Counted from the stretch's first letter, positions 47,071 through 56,978 are shown. The stretch: DNA of 64,000 nucleotides from an uncultured Altererythrobacter sp. (GCA_913055875.1 CAJXJY010000003.1:248001-312000), one strand, 5' to 3'. Notes: a model not told the origin generated them from the sequence alone. A program made the numbers and translations.

Positions 47071-49299
47071 ATGAAAACCTGGTTGGGACGGATCGGTTTC
47101 GCAGTGCTGGGCTTGCTGCTGGTGGCGTTTGTCGCACTGGCGACATGGGAGCCAATGTTCGCCGATCGCGGCGATCCGCCCGCACAGCATCGCACCTATT
47201 CCGCCGAGATCGTCCGCGGTGAATTCGGCGTGCCGCATATCTACGGCGAAACCGATGCCGACGTCGCCTACGGCGTCGCGATCGCACACGCCGAGGACGA
47301 TTTCTTCACCCTGCAGGACGTGGTCGCCATGGCGCGTGGGCGTTACGGCGCGATCGCGGGCGAGGACGGCGCGGCGGTCGATTACGTCTACCACCTGCTC
47401 GACGCGCGCGGCACGGCGGAGCGGCATTACGGTGCGTTGCCGGCGGACACGCGCGCCTTGTTCGAAGCCTATGCCGCCGGACTCAACCAGTATGCCGCGG
47501 AACATCCGGGCGAGGTCAAGCTCGGCAATCTGTTCCCGGTCGACGGGGAGGACGTCGCCGCCGGCTTCGCGCTGCGCCAGCCGTTCTTTTTCGGCCTCAA
47601 CAACGTGATCGCACCGCTCGTGGCGGGAGAGGACCTGCGCCCCGAATTCGGACCGCCGATCCCGCCCGAAGATCGCGAAACGATCGAACCGAGCGGCGAG
47701 CCGATCATGGAGGACGCGGAGCAGGCTTCCGCCCGCTCCCTGCCGCTGCCGCTGCCGCTGCCGCTGGGCGAAGACGGCGCGCTGGCGGGTTCCAACGCCT
47801 TCGCGATCGCGCCGGAGAAGTCGGGCGACGGCGTCACGCGGCTCGTGTCGAACAGCCACCAGCCGTGGCGCGGCGGGGTGGCATGGTACGAACTCGTCGT
47901 CGAGAGCGGCGAAGGCTGGCATTTCGCCGGCGCCAATTTCCCCGGCAGCCCCTACCCCTTCCTCGGTCACAACGAGCATCTCGGCTGGACCAACACGGTC
48001 AACCGGCCCGACATGGTCGATGTCTACCGGCTGGAGATGGACGAAAGCGGCACCCGCTATCGCCTCGACGGCGAATGGCGCGAACTGGAGAGCAAGACGG
48101 TGACCCTGCCGGTGAAGCTCGGGCCCGTCGTGCTGCCGATCCGCCGCACCGTCCATCGCAGCGTGCACGGCCCGGTGATCGTCAACGACAACGGCGCCTT
48201 CGCCATCCGCTACGGCGGGATCGACGATATCGGCCAGCTCGACGCCTATTACCGGCTCAACAAGGCGACGACTTTCGAGGAATGGCGCGGCATTCTCGCA
48301 CGGCTCGACATTCCGAGTACCAATTTCCTCTACGCCGACGAGGCAGGCAATATCGGCTATTTCTACAACGCCGCGCTTCCCGACCGGCAGGCGGGGCCGG
48401 ACTGGCGCAATATCCTGCCGGGCGACCGCTCCGAGTTGATCTGGCAGGGCACGGTCGATTTCGCCGAGATTCCGCAGATCGTGAACCCGGCCTCGGGCTG
48501 GCTGTTCAACGCCAACAACTCGCCCTACTCCGCGGCGGGCCCGGGCAGCGACCTTTCGCCGGACGATTTCGCGCCCGAGCTGGGGATCGAACTCAAGACC
48601 ACCAATCGCGCGCGGCGGGCGGCCAAGCTGCTGTCCGAAACCGACATGATCGACCGCGCCAATCTCGAGCGGATCAAATACGACACCGGCTACGAGCGCG
48701 AAGGCTATGTGAAGGAATTGTGGGACCGGCTCGCCGAACTCGACCTGGCCGGCGAACCCGAGCTCGCCGATGCGCAGGCGCTGCTGCTGGAATGGGATTT
48801 CACCGCCGACAGCATCGGCCGCGCCGATGCGCTGGCGCTGCTGATGATCAAGGATTTCATGTCGGCCGAATACCAGAACAAGGATGCGCCGGTCGTCGAG
48901 GAGCACCTCCGCAAGCAGGTCGATCACCTGATGAAACATTTCGGCCGCATCGATCCGCCGATGTCCGAACTGCTCCGGCTACGGCAGGGGGATGTCGACC
49001 TGCCGCTCGACGGCGGGTCGGATACCCTGCGCGCCTCCACCACCTGGACCGTCGAGGACGACGGCCGGCTCTCGGTCCGCCACGGCGACAGCTTCCTGAT
49101 GTTTATCGAATGGGAGCCGGGCGAGCCGGTTCGTTCGCAGTCGATCCAGCCCTACGGTGCGGCGACCACCCGGCCCGGCGACCCCAATTACGCCAACCAG
49201 GCGCCGCTGTTCGCGCGCCACGAATTGAAACCGGTCCGCTTCTGGCGCGTTGATGCGTTGGAAAACGCGGTTCGTCGAAAAACCGTCACCAATCGCTGA
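47071..49299 (+). CDS. Penicillin acylase family protein (Ntn hydrolase; possible N-acyl-homoserine lactone acylase)
   Basis: 742 residues. N-terminal hydrophobic segment (leader or anchor), alpha chain, spacer, then the autocatalytic nucleophile Ser at about residue 241 in 'ALAGSNAFAIAPEKS', the expected start of the beta chain. 'LVSNSHQPW' and 'YPFLGHNEHLGWTNTVNRPD' are further hallmarks. It would be processed in the periplasm. Hydrolyses an amide; quorum-signal acylase activity is possible but not shown. The spacer region contains a Leu-Pro dipeptide repeat encoded by tandem CTGCCG units (47740-47766). Confidence 0.92.
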   Translation: MKTWLGRIGFAVLGLLLVAFVALATWEPMFADRGDPPAQHRTYSAEIVRGEFGVPHIYGETDADVAYGVAIAHAEDDFFTLQDVVAMARGRYGAIAGEDGAAVDYVYHLLDARGTAERHYGALPADTRALFEAYAAGLNQYAAEHPGEVKLGNLFPVDGEDVAAGFALRQPFFFGLNNVIAPLVAGEDLRPEFGPPIPPEDRETIEPSGEPIMEDAEQASARSLPLPLPLPLGEDGALAGSNAFAIAPEKSGDGVTRLVSNSHQPWRGGVAWYELVVESGEGWHFAGANFPGSPYPFLGHNEHLGWTNTVNRPDMVDVYRLEMDESGTRYRLDGEWRELESKTVTLPVKLGPVVLPIRRTVHRSVHGPVIVNDNGAFAIRYGGIDDIGQLDAYYRLNKATTFEEWRGILARLDIPSTNFLYADEAGNIGYFYNAALPDRQAGPDWRNILPGDRSELIWQGTVDFAEIPQIVNPASGWLFNANNSPYSAAGPGSDLSPDDFAPELGIELKTTNRARRAAKLLSETDMIDRANLERIKYDTGYEREGYVKELWDRLAELDLAGEPELADAQALLLEWDFTADSIGRADALALLMIKDFMSAEYQNKDAPVVEEHLRKQVDHLMKHFGRIDPPMSELLRLRQGDVDLPLDGGSDTLRASTTWTVEDDGRLSVRHGDSFLMFIEWEPGEPVRSQSIQPYGAATTRPGDPNYANQAPLFARHELKPVRFWRVDALENAVRRKTVTNR
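47740..47766 (+). repeat. Tandem CTGCCG hexamer repeat within acylase gene
   Basis: Four full CTGCCG units plus CTG, encoding alternating Leu-Pro just before the catalytic serine. A length-variable in-frame microsatellite that would change the pro-peptide linker without a frameshift. Confidence 0.8.
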
Positions 49300-49346
49300 T
49301 CTCGCACTACCCGCTAGCGGGTCAATCTATCGGGGGTATTATCCGC

Positions 49347-52262
49347 ATGCGTTTCACCATCGCCGCCGCAGGCCTCGCCGCACTGGGCCTCGCCGCCTGT
49401 GCGCCGACGCAGTCCGAACCCGTCGCCACCGTCGCCGAAGCCGACGCGACCGAAGCGATGGCGGACATGAACGAGCCCGCCTCGGTCGCCGAGCTGATCG
49501 AAAGCGTCTCGATCCCCTACGACCGCTTCGAGCTCGACAACGGGCTGACCGTGCTTGTGCACGAGGACCGCAAGGCGCCGGTGGTCGGCGTGTCGGTGTG
49601 GTACGGGGTCGGCTCCAAGCACGAGCCCGACGGCAAGACCGGCTTCGCCCACCTGTTCGAGCACCTGATGTTCAACGGCAGCGAAAACGCACCGGGCGAT
49701 TTCTTCGAGCCGCTGCAGCAGGTCGGCGCGACCGATTTCAACGGTACCACCTGGTTCGACCGCACGAACTATTTCGAGACCGTTCCGACCGGCGCGCTCG
49801 ACCGCGCTCTGATGCTCGAAAGCGACCGCATGGGCTATCTGCTCGGCGCGGTGACGCAGGAGAAGCTCGATAACCAGATCGGCGTCGTCCAGAACGAGAA
49901 GCGGCAGGGCGACAACCAGCCCTACGGCCTGGTCGAATACGAACAGCTCGAAAACCTCTACCCCTCGGGCCATCCCTATCACCACTCGACCATCGGCTCG
50001 ATGGACGATATCGGCAACGCCTCGCTCGACGACGTGAAGCAGTGGTTCCGCGACAATTACGGACCCAACAACGCGATCCTCGTGCTGGCGGGCGACATCG
50101 ACACCGCGACCGCACGCGCCAAGGTGACCAAATGGTTCGGTGCGATCCCCGCGGGTCCGGAAATCCGCCAGGTCTCCGCTCCCGTTCCCGACCTGCCGGC
50201 CGATACCGAGAAGACCATCTACGACCGCGTCGCCACCACCCGCATCTACCGCATGTGGGCGGTGCCGGGGCTCGACAACCCCGATTACCTCCCGCTGAGC
50301 GCCGGTGCGACGGTTCTCGGCGGGCTCGCCAGCTCGCGGCTCGACAACGCGCTGGTGCGCGAGCAGCAGGTCGCGGTGCGCGTGGTCGCCAGCGCGCAGA
50401 TCTTCGCGCAGGCCGGCCAGCTGGTCGCCTATGCCGACGCCAAGCCCGGAGTCGATCCGGATGTGGTGGCCGCCGCGCTCGACGCCGAGATCGCCAAATT
50501 CATCGCCGAAGGGCCGACCCGCGACGAACTCGACCGCGCGCTGACCACCTATGCCGCGGGCGAGATTCGCGGGCTGGAATCGGTCGGCGGCTTCAGCGGC
50601 AAGGCGCCGACGCTGGCGCAGGGCCTGCTCTACCAGGGCGACCCGGCGGCCTACAAGCAAGCGCTCGACCGCGCCGCGACGATCACCCCCGCAGAAGTCC
50701 GCGCGGTCACCGCCAAATGGCTCTCGCGCCCGGTGTTCAAGCTGCGTGTCGAACCCGGCGACCGGCAGGAAGGCGGCGAGAACCGCGGCGGCTTCTTTAC
50801 CGGCGGCGACCAGTCCGGTCTCGCGGGCCCGGCCTTCTACACCGGCGGGCTCGATGCGCTTGCGATGCAGGCGGCCACCGGCGTAGCCGAAGCCGACCGC
50901 AGCAATCTCCCCGAGGTCGGCGAGCTCAAGCCGCTCGACTTCCCGACCATCGAACGCGCCACGCTGTCCAACGGGATGAAGGTCTATTTCGCGCATCGCG
51001 ACGCGGTCCCGGTGGTCAATGTCCGCGTCCAGTTCGACGCCGGTTATGCCGCCGATCCGCGCGACCGGCTCGGGCTGCAATCGCTGATGCTGCAGTCGAT
51101 GGACGAGGGCACGACGTCGCTCGGCTCGACCGAGCTCGCCATCGCCAAGGAACGGCTCGGCGCGCAGGTGTGGGGCGGTGCCGATGCCGACAGCACCTAT
51201 TTCGGCCTCGGCGCGATGGCGCCCAATCTCGCGCCGTCGCTCGACCTGCTGGCCGATTACGTGCGCAATCCCGCTTTCGACCCGCAGGAGCTGGAACGCG
51301 TGCGCGCGCAGCAGCTGACCGCCATCACCAACGAATTGAACAATCCGGGCCAGATCGCCCAGCGCGCGCTGATCCCGATCCTGTACGGCGAGGCGCACCC
51401 CTACGGCATCCCGCCGAGCGGCACCGGCGACCCCGCGGTGGTCGCCGAACTGACCGCGCAGGAGCTGCGCGATTTCCACCGGATGTGGCTGCGTCCGGAC
51501 CGTGCCAGCGTGTACGTGGTCGGCGACACGTCGCTGGCCGAAGCGGTGCGTCTGCTCGAAGCGAGCTTCGGCGACTGGCGGGCGCCCGCGGTCGCGGCGC
51601 CGGTCAAGAGCTACGATGCGCCGATCCCGACCCAGACCTCGCGCATCATCCTGATCAACCGGCCCAATTCGCCCCAATCGGTGATCATCTCCGGCCGCAT
51701 ACTGGAAGAGAAGGGCACCGACGATCTGACCGTCCTTGCCTCTTCCAACGAGGTGTTCGGCGGCAGCTTTCTCAGCCGCATCAACATGAACCTGCGCGAG
51801 ACCAAGGGCTGGTCCTACGGCGTGCGCAGCATTCTGCGCCAGCCGGTCGACCGCACCAGCCTGCTGATCTACGCCCCGGTCCAGGCCGACCGCACCGGCG
51901 ATTCGATCGCCGAGCTGCGCAAGGATCTCGCCGCCTATACCGGTGGCGAAGGCGTGACCGACGAGGAACTGGTCCGGCTGGTCAACGGCAATGTCCGCGA
52001 GCTGCCCGGCCGATTCGAAACCAGCCAGGACGTGCTCGGCGGGATCGAGAACATCGTCACCTACGGCCGCCCGGACGACTATTACGAGACGCTGAGCGAA
52101 AAATATTCCGCGCTCACTGCGGCCGAGCTTGACGCTGCGGCATTGCGGTCTCTGCGCGGCGACGACCTGGTGTGGGTGATCGTCGGCGACGCCGAAGTGG
52201 TGCGCCCGCAGCTTGACGCGCTCGGCCTGCCCGTGGAGGAACGGGAACTGGAAACCGACTGA
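49347..52262 (+). CDS. M16 family zinc protease lipoprotein (tandem M16 domains)
   Basis: 971 residues. Lipobox LAAC with Cys18. The active N-terminal M16 domain has the inverted zinc motif HLFEH (His102, Glu105, His106) in 'GFAHLFEHLMFNG', followed by the downstream Glu region. A second, catalytically degenerate M16 domain occupies roughly residues 530-960. This pitrilysin/insulinase layout is common for sphingomonad envelope proteases of the 'YhjJ/PqqL' kind. Likely degrades peptides in the periplasm. Lies 47 bp after the acylase; co-transcription possible. Confidence 0.94.
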   Translation: MRFTIAAAGLAALGLAACAPTQSEPVATVAEADATEAMADMNEPASVAELIESVSIPYDRFELDNGLTVLVHEDRKAPVVGVSVWYGVGSKHEPDGKTGFAHLFEHLMFNGSENAPGDFFEPLQQVGATDFNGTTWFDRTNYFETVPTGALDRALMLESDRMGYLLGAVTQEKLDNQIGVVQNEKRQGDNQPYGLVEYEQLENLYPSGHPYHHSTIGSMDDIGNASLDDVKQWFRDNYGPNNAILVLAGDIDTATARAKVTKWFGAIPAGPEIRQVSAPVPDLPADTEKTIYDRVATTRIYRMWAVPGLDNPDYLPLSAGATVLGGLASSRLDNALVREQQVAVRVVASAQIFAQAGQLVAYADAKPGVDPDVVAAALDAEIAKFIAEGPTRDELDRALTTYAAGEIRGLESVGGFSGKAPTLAQGLLYQGDPAAYKQALDRAATITPAEVRAVTAKWLSRPVFKLRVEPGDRQEGGENRGGFFTGGDQSGLAGPAFYTGGLDALAMQAATGVAEADRSNLPEVGELKPLDFPTIERATLSNGMKVYFAHRDAVPVVNVRVQFDAGYAADPRDRLGLQSLMLQSMDEGTTSLGSTELAIAKERLGAQVWGGADADSTYFGLGAMAPNLAPSLDLLADYVRNPAFDPQELERVRAQQLTAITNELNNPGQIAQRALIPILYGEAHPYGIPPSGTGDPAVVAELTAQELRDFHRMWLRPDRASVYVVGDTSLAEAVRLLEASFGDWRAPAVAAPVKSYDAPIPTQTSRIILINRPNSPQSVIISGRILEEKGTDDLTVLASSNEVFGGSFLSRINMNLRETKGWSYGVRSILRQPVDRTSLLIYAPVQADRTGDSIAELRKDLAAYTGGEGVTDEELVRLVNGNVRELPGRFETSQDVLGGIENIVTYGRPDDYYETLSEKYSALTAAELDAAALRSLRGDDLVWVIVGDAEVVRPQLDALGLPVEERELETD

Positions 52263-52295
52263 ACCGCTGAACCAACGACCTGAGAGGAGAATTCA

Positions 52296-52601
52296 ATGTC
52301 CGTAGCAGGAACCTACGATACCGTCGTCAAGAGCCCGATGGGCGACCAGAAGGGCACCTTCACCGTGGTGCCGGGCGACGACGGCAACAGTTTCACCGGC
52401 TCGATGGCCGGGGGCATGGGCAGCATGGATGTCGAGGACGGCAAGATCGACGGCGACACGCTGACCTGGAAGATGAACATGACCGTTCCGATGCCGATGG
52501 AGCTGAACTGCGAAGCGACCGTCAATGGCGACCAGCTGACCGGCAAGGTCGGCGCGGGCGCGTTCGGCGACATGCCGCTGACCGGCGAACGGCAAGGCTG
52601 A
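52296..52601 (+). CDS. Small conserved hypothetical protein
   Basis: 101 residues, beta-rich, glycine- and methionine-rich ('GSMAGGMGSMDVEDGKIDGDTLTWKMNMTVPMPMEL'). It starts after GAGAGGAG and has no signal peptide or membrane segment. The pattern of alternating 'T-G...G-D...L-T-W' resembles small sphingomonad hypothetical proteins with a lipocalin-like barrel; function unknown. Follows the M16 gene by 33 bp and is closed by a terminator. Confidence 0.78.
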   Translation: MSVAGTYDTVVKSPMGDQKGTFTVVPGDDGNSFTGSMAGGMGSMDVEDGKIDGDTLTWKMNMTVPMPMELNCEATVNGDQLTGKVGAGAFGDMPLTGERQG

Positions 52602-52630
52602 CGACGCTCGCCGCAGCATAACATGGAAAA

Positions 52631-52660
52631 GGCGCCGGAATTGCTCCCGGCGCCTTTTTT
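52631..52660. terminator. Bidirectional intrinsic terminator
   Basis: Stem GGCGCCGG/CCGGCGCC, A4 before and T6 after, between the converging 52.3-kb and 52.7-kb genes. Confidence 0.9.
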
Positions 52661-52682
52661 GATGCCAACGTCGGACAGCGCT

Positions 52683-53285
52683 TCACTTCAGTTCGACATT
52701 GTCCATAATCGCGCGCACTTCGTCGACCGAAGCATCAAAATAATGCAATTCGGGAGCGGTATAATTGATTACGTACAGCTGGCCGGCACTCACCGCCAGT
52801 CGTGCTTCACCAACGCGCGTCAGGGCATCGTTGGGAAGCGCATACTCGTAGACCATCCGCACACCTGCGACACCGCCCAGCTGTGCCGGCTCGAGCGAGC
52901 GAACGTCGAATTGCGTTATATTGTGTTCGATGCTGAAATTAGCTTCGAACAACTCCGCCAGATCGGTCGGCAGCATGTCGGACCGAAACTTCGGCAGCGG
53001 CTTCTCTTTCTTGCTTCGTTCTTTATAAATCGATTCACCGTCGGCGATTTGACCGAAAAAATCGAGTCGATTCAATTGGAAGCCGTCCTTGGTCCATGTT
53101 TCGCCACGACGCGCGGGTCGGCGCGACCAGCGGTTCCATTCGGATGCTGGCGTCGCATACATGGCGCCCTTGGCGATTTTCGTTTCCTCAACCTCAATAC
53201 GCTTCCAACCGGCATTCGCGGGCACCGAAAGCAGCGCCATTGCGGCGACCGTCGAAGCGATTATAATTCCACCATGTAATTTCAT
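52683..53285 (-). CDS. Exported protein of the M48 operon, function unknown
   Basis: 200 residues with a signal peptide (cleavage near 'SVPANA'). The mature part has mixed alpha/beta character with 'GETWTKDGFQLNRLDFFGQIADGESIYKERSKKEKPLP' and a C-terminal segment on a 'helical' repeat. No domain recognised. The ATG overlaps the M48 protease stop by four bases. The three genes of this operon are less GC-rich in codon use than most neighbours. Confidence 0.8.
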   Translation of the reverse strand: MKLHGGIIIASTVAAMALLSVPANAGWKRIEVEETKIAKGAMYATPASEWNRWSRRPARRGETWTKDGFQLNRLDFFGQIADGESIYKERSKKEKPLPKFRSDMLPTDLAELFEANFSIEHNITQFDVRSLEPAQLGGVAGVRMVYEYALPNDALTRVGEARLAVSAGQLYVINYTAPELHYFDASVDEVRAIMDNVELK

Positions 53286-54460
53286 TTTTGCGCCCCCCGA
53301 ACCATCATTTCCAGCATTGCCGTATCCGGTGCGTCTGGCACCTTTTCAAGGTAGGTAGTCAGCGCCTCCGCTCCGCTTTCGCGGTCACCCGAACGCATCA
53401 GCGCCAAGCCAAGGCCGCGCCATGCCTCCGGCCGTTGTGTCCCCTCGTTGATCGCACGGCGATACGATTCTTCGGCCGTCACCAGGTCGCGCGGCGTTCC
53501 GCGCTTGCGGTGCAGTTCACCTTGCATGACCCAATGGATTGGCCGCCAGTATTCTCCGGCGAGCTGCTCGAGGATGAATTTTGAGGCAGCGAAATCGTTG
53601 CGCTGCAGCTGGTCTTCGTAAAAACCGAGCAGGTACGGCTCCATTACCTCGGAGTAGCGATCGGCGCGGTAATCGCCTTCGTCGGCGGCGGCCTCGGCGG
53701 CCCGAGCGAGGTAACCGGCGCGTTCCAGCGGCGCGGGATGACTGTCGAGCCACCTCGTATGCCGGTTGCGTTTGCGACGCTTGCGCTCTTCTGCTCGTGC
53801 ATCGTCCTCATCGATCAGGCGTATCCAGACTTCGGCCGCCGCGCGGCTTGGATACGGCGATACCGCGAGGTACCTCGCCCCGACGAGATCCGCTTCGCGT
53901 TCCTGCTCGCGCCCATATTCGAAAATGGTGAGCGTGTAGATATTGGTCAGGTCGATCCCGGCCAGGATTGCCGCCCACATCACGATATCCGAAGTCCTGC
54001 GTTGCTGCTTGAAACCTTGCAACGTATGCCGTTTTTCGAAATGCCCGAATTCGTGTCCGAGAACCGAAGCAAGTTCAGCTTCGTTGCGCATCCGCATCAG
54101 CAGCCCTGTATGCACGCCCATCGTACCGTTCGGCGCCATCCAAGCATTGAAGGAATTCTCGCGCAGGATGTAAATACGCGCCGCAGTACAGCGATCATTT
54201 CCGACTGCCTCGCACAGCACATCTTCCACGTAGGCTTGTAAAGCCGGATCCCGGACGACGTACTTGCTGTGCTTGAGCCGCGTCTCGAGTTCGTCCCACT
54301 CCCGCCAGAAACCTCGTTCGTCTATGTTCTCCGGCTCATAAGCGCCGGTCCACGGAGGCAAAAGGAAGTTTTCCCTGTCTTCTTGCGCACTCGACGCCGC
54401 AGGCGCTCCCAGCACGGTCGCAGCCAAAAGCATGGCGCCGAAAGCCGCCCGGCCCATCAT
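53282..54460 (-). CDS. Exported M48 family metalloprotease with TPR-like C-terminus
   Basis: 392 residues. Leader ending 'ASSAQ'. The zinc motif HEFGH (His136-His140) lies in 'ELASVLGHEFGHFEKRHTL', with the downstream Glu in 'EREADLVGARYL'. The C-terminal third is helical with a repeat ('AEESYRRAINEGTQRPEAWRGLGLALMRSGD') like TPR. This resembles BepA/YfgC-type periplasmic proteases that process or degrade outer-membrane proteins. It is the middle of three genes with four-base overlaps on both sides, all exported. Confidence 0.93.
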   Translation of the reverse strand: MMGRAAFGAMLLAATVLGAPAASSAQEDRENFLLPPWTGAYEPENIDERGFWREWDELETRLKHSKYVVRDPALQAYVEDVLCEAVGNDRCTAARIYILRENSFNAWMAPNGTMGVHTGLLMRMRNEAELASVLGHEFGHFEKRHTLQGFKQQRRTSDIVMWAAILAGIDLTNIYTLTIFEYGREQEREADLVGARYLAVSPYPSRAAAEVWIRLIDEDDARAEERKRRKRNRHTRWLDSHPAPLERAGYLARAAEAAADEGDYRADRYSEVMEPYLLGFYEDQLQRNDFAASKFILEQLAGEYWRPIHWVMQGELHRKRGTPRDLVTAEESYRRAINEGTQRPEAWRGLGLALMRSGDRESGAEALTTYLEKVPDAPDTAMLEMMVRGAQK

Positions 54461-55212
54461 TGGTCATCCGCCTCCGGCAAGCTACCTGGAAAGTCCTCCA
54501 GAAGCTGCCGGACCCGTTTTTCCATACCATCCGCCTCGCGCACATCGCCACCCATCTGGCCGTCGGCATTGAGCCACAGCAAATGACCGGTCTGGAGGTC
54601 GACAAGACCGGCATATCCTTTGTGCACGCCCGATTGCACACCCACGCCCAACAGGCCTGCGGCTGCAAACTGGAGTATCTTGCGGCCGGTCGAACCGTAA
54701 TGATCCTCTGTGTAGATAAACAGGCCATAGCGCGCACCGGTCAATTCAGACAGACGTTCGGCGCCTTCACCCAGCGTCCAATCGAAATCGCCTTTCTTAC
54801 GCGTCGGCAGCCGATTGCCGACAAAGAACTGAAATTCGACAACCGCACTCGCGACAGAGGCAAAAAGCGCTTCGTATTCGGCCACCAACTGGGCGTTCTC
54901 ACCGTACAGCGCCGGCATCGGCTGGAGCTCGTTGGTCAGGCGCGATTGGGCTCGGACAAGTTCGGCATCCATCAGCCGGCGTGCGTCTTCGGTCCATTCG
55001 GAACGCGGTTCGAACAAGCCCGCCATGGATTGCGAGCCGACTTTCACATTCGGGCGGAAAAGGACGATCTTCTCGCCGGCGATCTGCGCTTCTTCGAAGC
55101 CAGGCCGGACGCCGGCCTTTTCTTGGGCGGAAACCGATTCGACGGCGACGCCGAAGGTGCAGAGGGTAATAGCAACCGCAACAAATACGGCCCGCAAGCG
55201 AGCGAACTTCAT
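54457..55212 (-). CDS. Exported protein of the M48 operon, first gene, function unknown
   Basis: 251 residues, Sec leader (MKFARLRAVFVAVAITLCTFGVAVESVSAQ). The C-terminal part 'GYAGLVDLQTGHLLWLN' resembles the 'xxVDxxTGxxLW' strand seen in envelope lipoproteins of the CsgG/LpoB/GNA1162 type, but the similarity is too short for assignment. Start at 55212 follows the leader; an earlier in-frame ATG is unlikely. Its stop overlaps the M48 start by four bases, so it leads the operon. Confidence 0.78.
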   Translation of the reverse strand: MKFARLRAVFVAVAITLCTFGVAVESVSAQEKAGVRPGFEEAQIAGEKIVLFRPNVKVGSQSMAGLFEPRSEWTEDARRLMDAELVRAQSRLTNELQPMPALYGENAQLVAEYEALFASVASAVVEFQFFVGNRLPTRKKGDFDWTLGEGAERLSELTGARYGLFIYTEDHYGSTGRKILQFAAAGLLGVGVQSGVHKGYAGLVDLQTGHLLWLNADGQMGGDVREADGMEKRVRQLLEDFPGSLPEADDQ

Positions 55213-55342
55213 GATTTGTGACCCCTCAGGTTTTAATCCCTGACGGCAGATTATCGAGTTCGCGGAACGTTTCAACTGCAAAAATGCACACCTCACCGAG
55301 GTGCCGTTGGATTCCGGACAGCCCGGCAGCTTGTCGGTCTGG

Positions 55343-56854
55343 CTAACCCAGCTTCGCCTTCAGCACCTGGTTCACCACCGCCGGGTTGGCCTTGCCCTGC
55401 ATCGCCTTCATGGTCTGGCCGACGAAGAAGCCGAACAGCTTGTCCTTGCCTCCGCGATATTCCTCGACCTTGTCGGCGTTGGCGGCGAGCACCTCGTCGA
55501 TCACCGCCTCGATGGCGCCGGTGTCGGACTGCTGTTTCAAACCCTCGGTGTCGGCGATCTCGGCCGGGTCGCGGCCGGTCCTGAGGACGATCTCGTAGAT
55601 CTCCTTGGCCTGCCCGCCGGAGATTTCGCCCGCATCCTGCATCCTGAGGATCTCGGCCTGCGCCTCTGCGGTGGCGTGCGACGGATCGGCTTCGTCGCCG
55701 AGCGACTTCATCACCCCCGGGGCGACCGACAGCGACCAGTTGGCGACCTGGGTGGCGACCGTCTTCTCGTCCTTGCCGAGCCGCTTGGCGGTTTCGGCCA
55801 GCAGCGTCTCGAACCGGGCGAAGGTTTCGACTTCGGCGGTGAGCACGGAGGCGTTGTAATCGCTCAGCCCCAGCTCATCGATATACCGCGCGCGCTTGGC
55901 GTCTGGCAGTTCGGGCAGAGAAGCGCGGCATTCGTCGAGGAAGCTGTCCTCGAGCTCGAGCGGCAGCAAGTCGGGGTCTGGAAAGTAGCGGTAATCGTGC
56001 GCGTCTTCCTTCGACCGCATCGAGCGGGTGGTGCCGCTGTTCGGATCGAACAGCCGCGTTTCCTGCACCACCGTGCCGCCATCCTCGATCAGGTCGACCT
56101 GGCGGTTGGCCTCGTGCTCGATCACCTGCATCACGAAACGGACCGAATTGACGTTCTTGGTCTCGGTGCGGGTGCCGAACGGGTTTTCGTCGCTTATTGG
56201 GCCCGGCCTCCGCACCGACACATTGACGTCGGCGCGCATCGAGCCCTCTTCCATGTTGCCGTCGCAACTGCCGACATAGCGCAGGATCGTCCGCAGCTTG
56301 CGCACATACGCCCCCGCCTCCGCGGGCGAGCGCATGTCGGGGCGGCTGACGATCTCCATCAGCGCGACGCCGCAGCGGTTGAGGTCGACATAGGACATGG
56401 TCGGATGCTGGTCGTGCATCAGCTTGCCCGCATCCTGCTCGACATGGATGCGCTCGATGCCGATGACCTTGTCCTCGGGGATGCCGGCCTTCTCGTCGGC
56501 TTCGATGGTCAGTTGTCCCTCGCCCACGATCGGGTGGTAGAGCTGGCTGATCTGGTAGCCCTGCGGCAGGTCGGCGTAGAAGTAGTTCTTGCGGTCGAAG
56601 CGGCTGTATTTGTTGATCTGCGCCTCGATCGCCATGCCGGTGCGCACCGCCTGGCGGATGCATTCGCGGTTGGGCACCGGCAGCATGCCCGGCATCGCCG
56701 CATCGACGAGGCTGACCTGCGTGTTCGGCTCCGCCCCGAACGCGGTCGAGGCGCCCGAGAACAGCTTGGCGTTCGAAGTGACCTGCGCATGGACTTCGAG
56801 GCCGATCACGACCTCCCATTCGCCCGTCGCGCCCTGGATGCGGTAGTCACTCAT
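55343..56854 (-). CDS. gatB: Aspartyl/glutamyl-tRNA amidotransferase subunit B
   Basis: 503 residues. Kinase-like N-terminal domain with '[24 protein letters not shown]', '[14 protein letters not shown]', '[12 protein letters not shown]' and '[17 protein letters not shown]', and a C-terminal YqeY-like tail domain. Works in GatCAB to amidate misacylated Glu-tRNA(Gln)/Asp-tRNA(Asn). Start at 56854 overlaps the end of a tiny upstream ORF. Separated from gatC and gatA by two other genes. Confidence 0.97.
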   Translation of the reverse strand: MSDYRIQGATGEWEVVIGLEVHAQVTSNAKLFSGASTAFGAEPNTQVSLVDAAMPGMLPVPNRECIRQAVRTGMAIEAQINKYSRFDRKNYFYADLPQGYQISQLYHPIVGEGQLTIEADEKAGIPEDKVIGIERIHVEQDAGKLMHDQHPTMSYVDLNRCGVALMEIVSRPDMRSPAEAGAYVRKLRTILRYVGSCDGNMEEGSMRADVNVSVRRPGPISDENPFGTRTETKNVNSVRFVMQVIEHEANRQVDLIEDGGTVVQETRLFDPNSGTTRSMRSKEDAHDYRYFPDPDLLPLELEDSFLDECRASLPELPDAKRARYIDELGLSDYNASVLTAEVETFARFETLLAETAKRLGKDEKTVATQVANWSLSVAPGVMKSLGDEADPSHATAEAQAEILRMQDAGEISGGQAKEIYEIVLRTGRDPAEIADTEGLKQQSDTGAIEAVIDEVLAANADKVEEYRGGKDKLFGFFVGQTMKAMQGKANPAVVNQVLKAKLG

Positions 56855-56978
56855 TTTCGACACTCTTTCCGTTTTCGCTATCGAACCGGGCTTCGCCATG
56901 CGGTATGCGCTTCTCGAGATAGCGCGCGAAGGCGAAAACCGCGGGCACGGCGAGTACCAGCGCCCATTCCCAAATCAA
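56847..56978 (-). CDS. Very small membrane protein translationally coupled to gatB
   Basis: 43 residues from a TTG start at 56978 with GGGAG nine bases upstream. One hydrophobic helix ([21 protein letters not shown]) followed by a charged tail. Its stop lies inside the gatB start region (ATGAGTGA overlap), as in translational coupling. It is not annotated by length criteria and could alternatively be a leader peptide. Function unknown. Confidence 0.5.
   Translation of the reverse strand: MIWEWALVLAVPAVFAFARYLEKRIPHGEARFDSENGKSVENE

Noticed and set aside
49314-51677. Long minus-strand open frame opposite the M16 protease
   Set aside because: Antisense shadow; no conserved motif, and the plus strand has zinc-site, lipobox and domain evidence.
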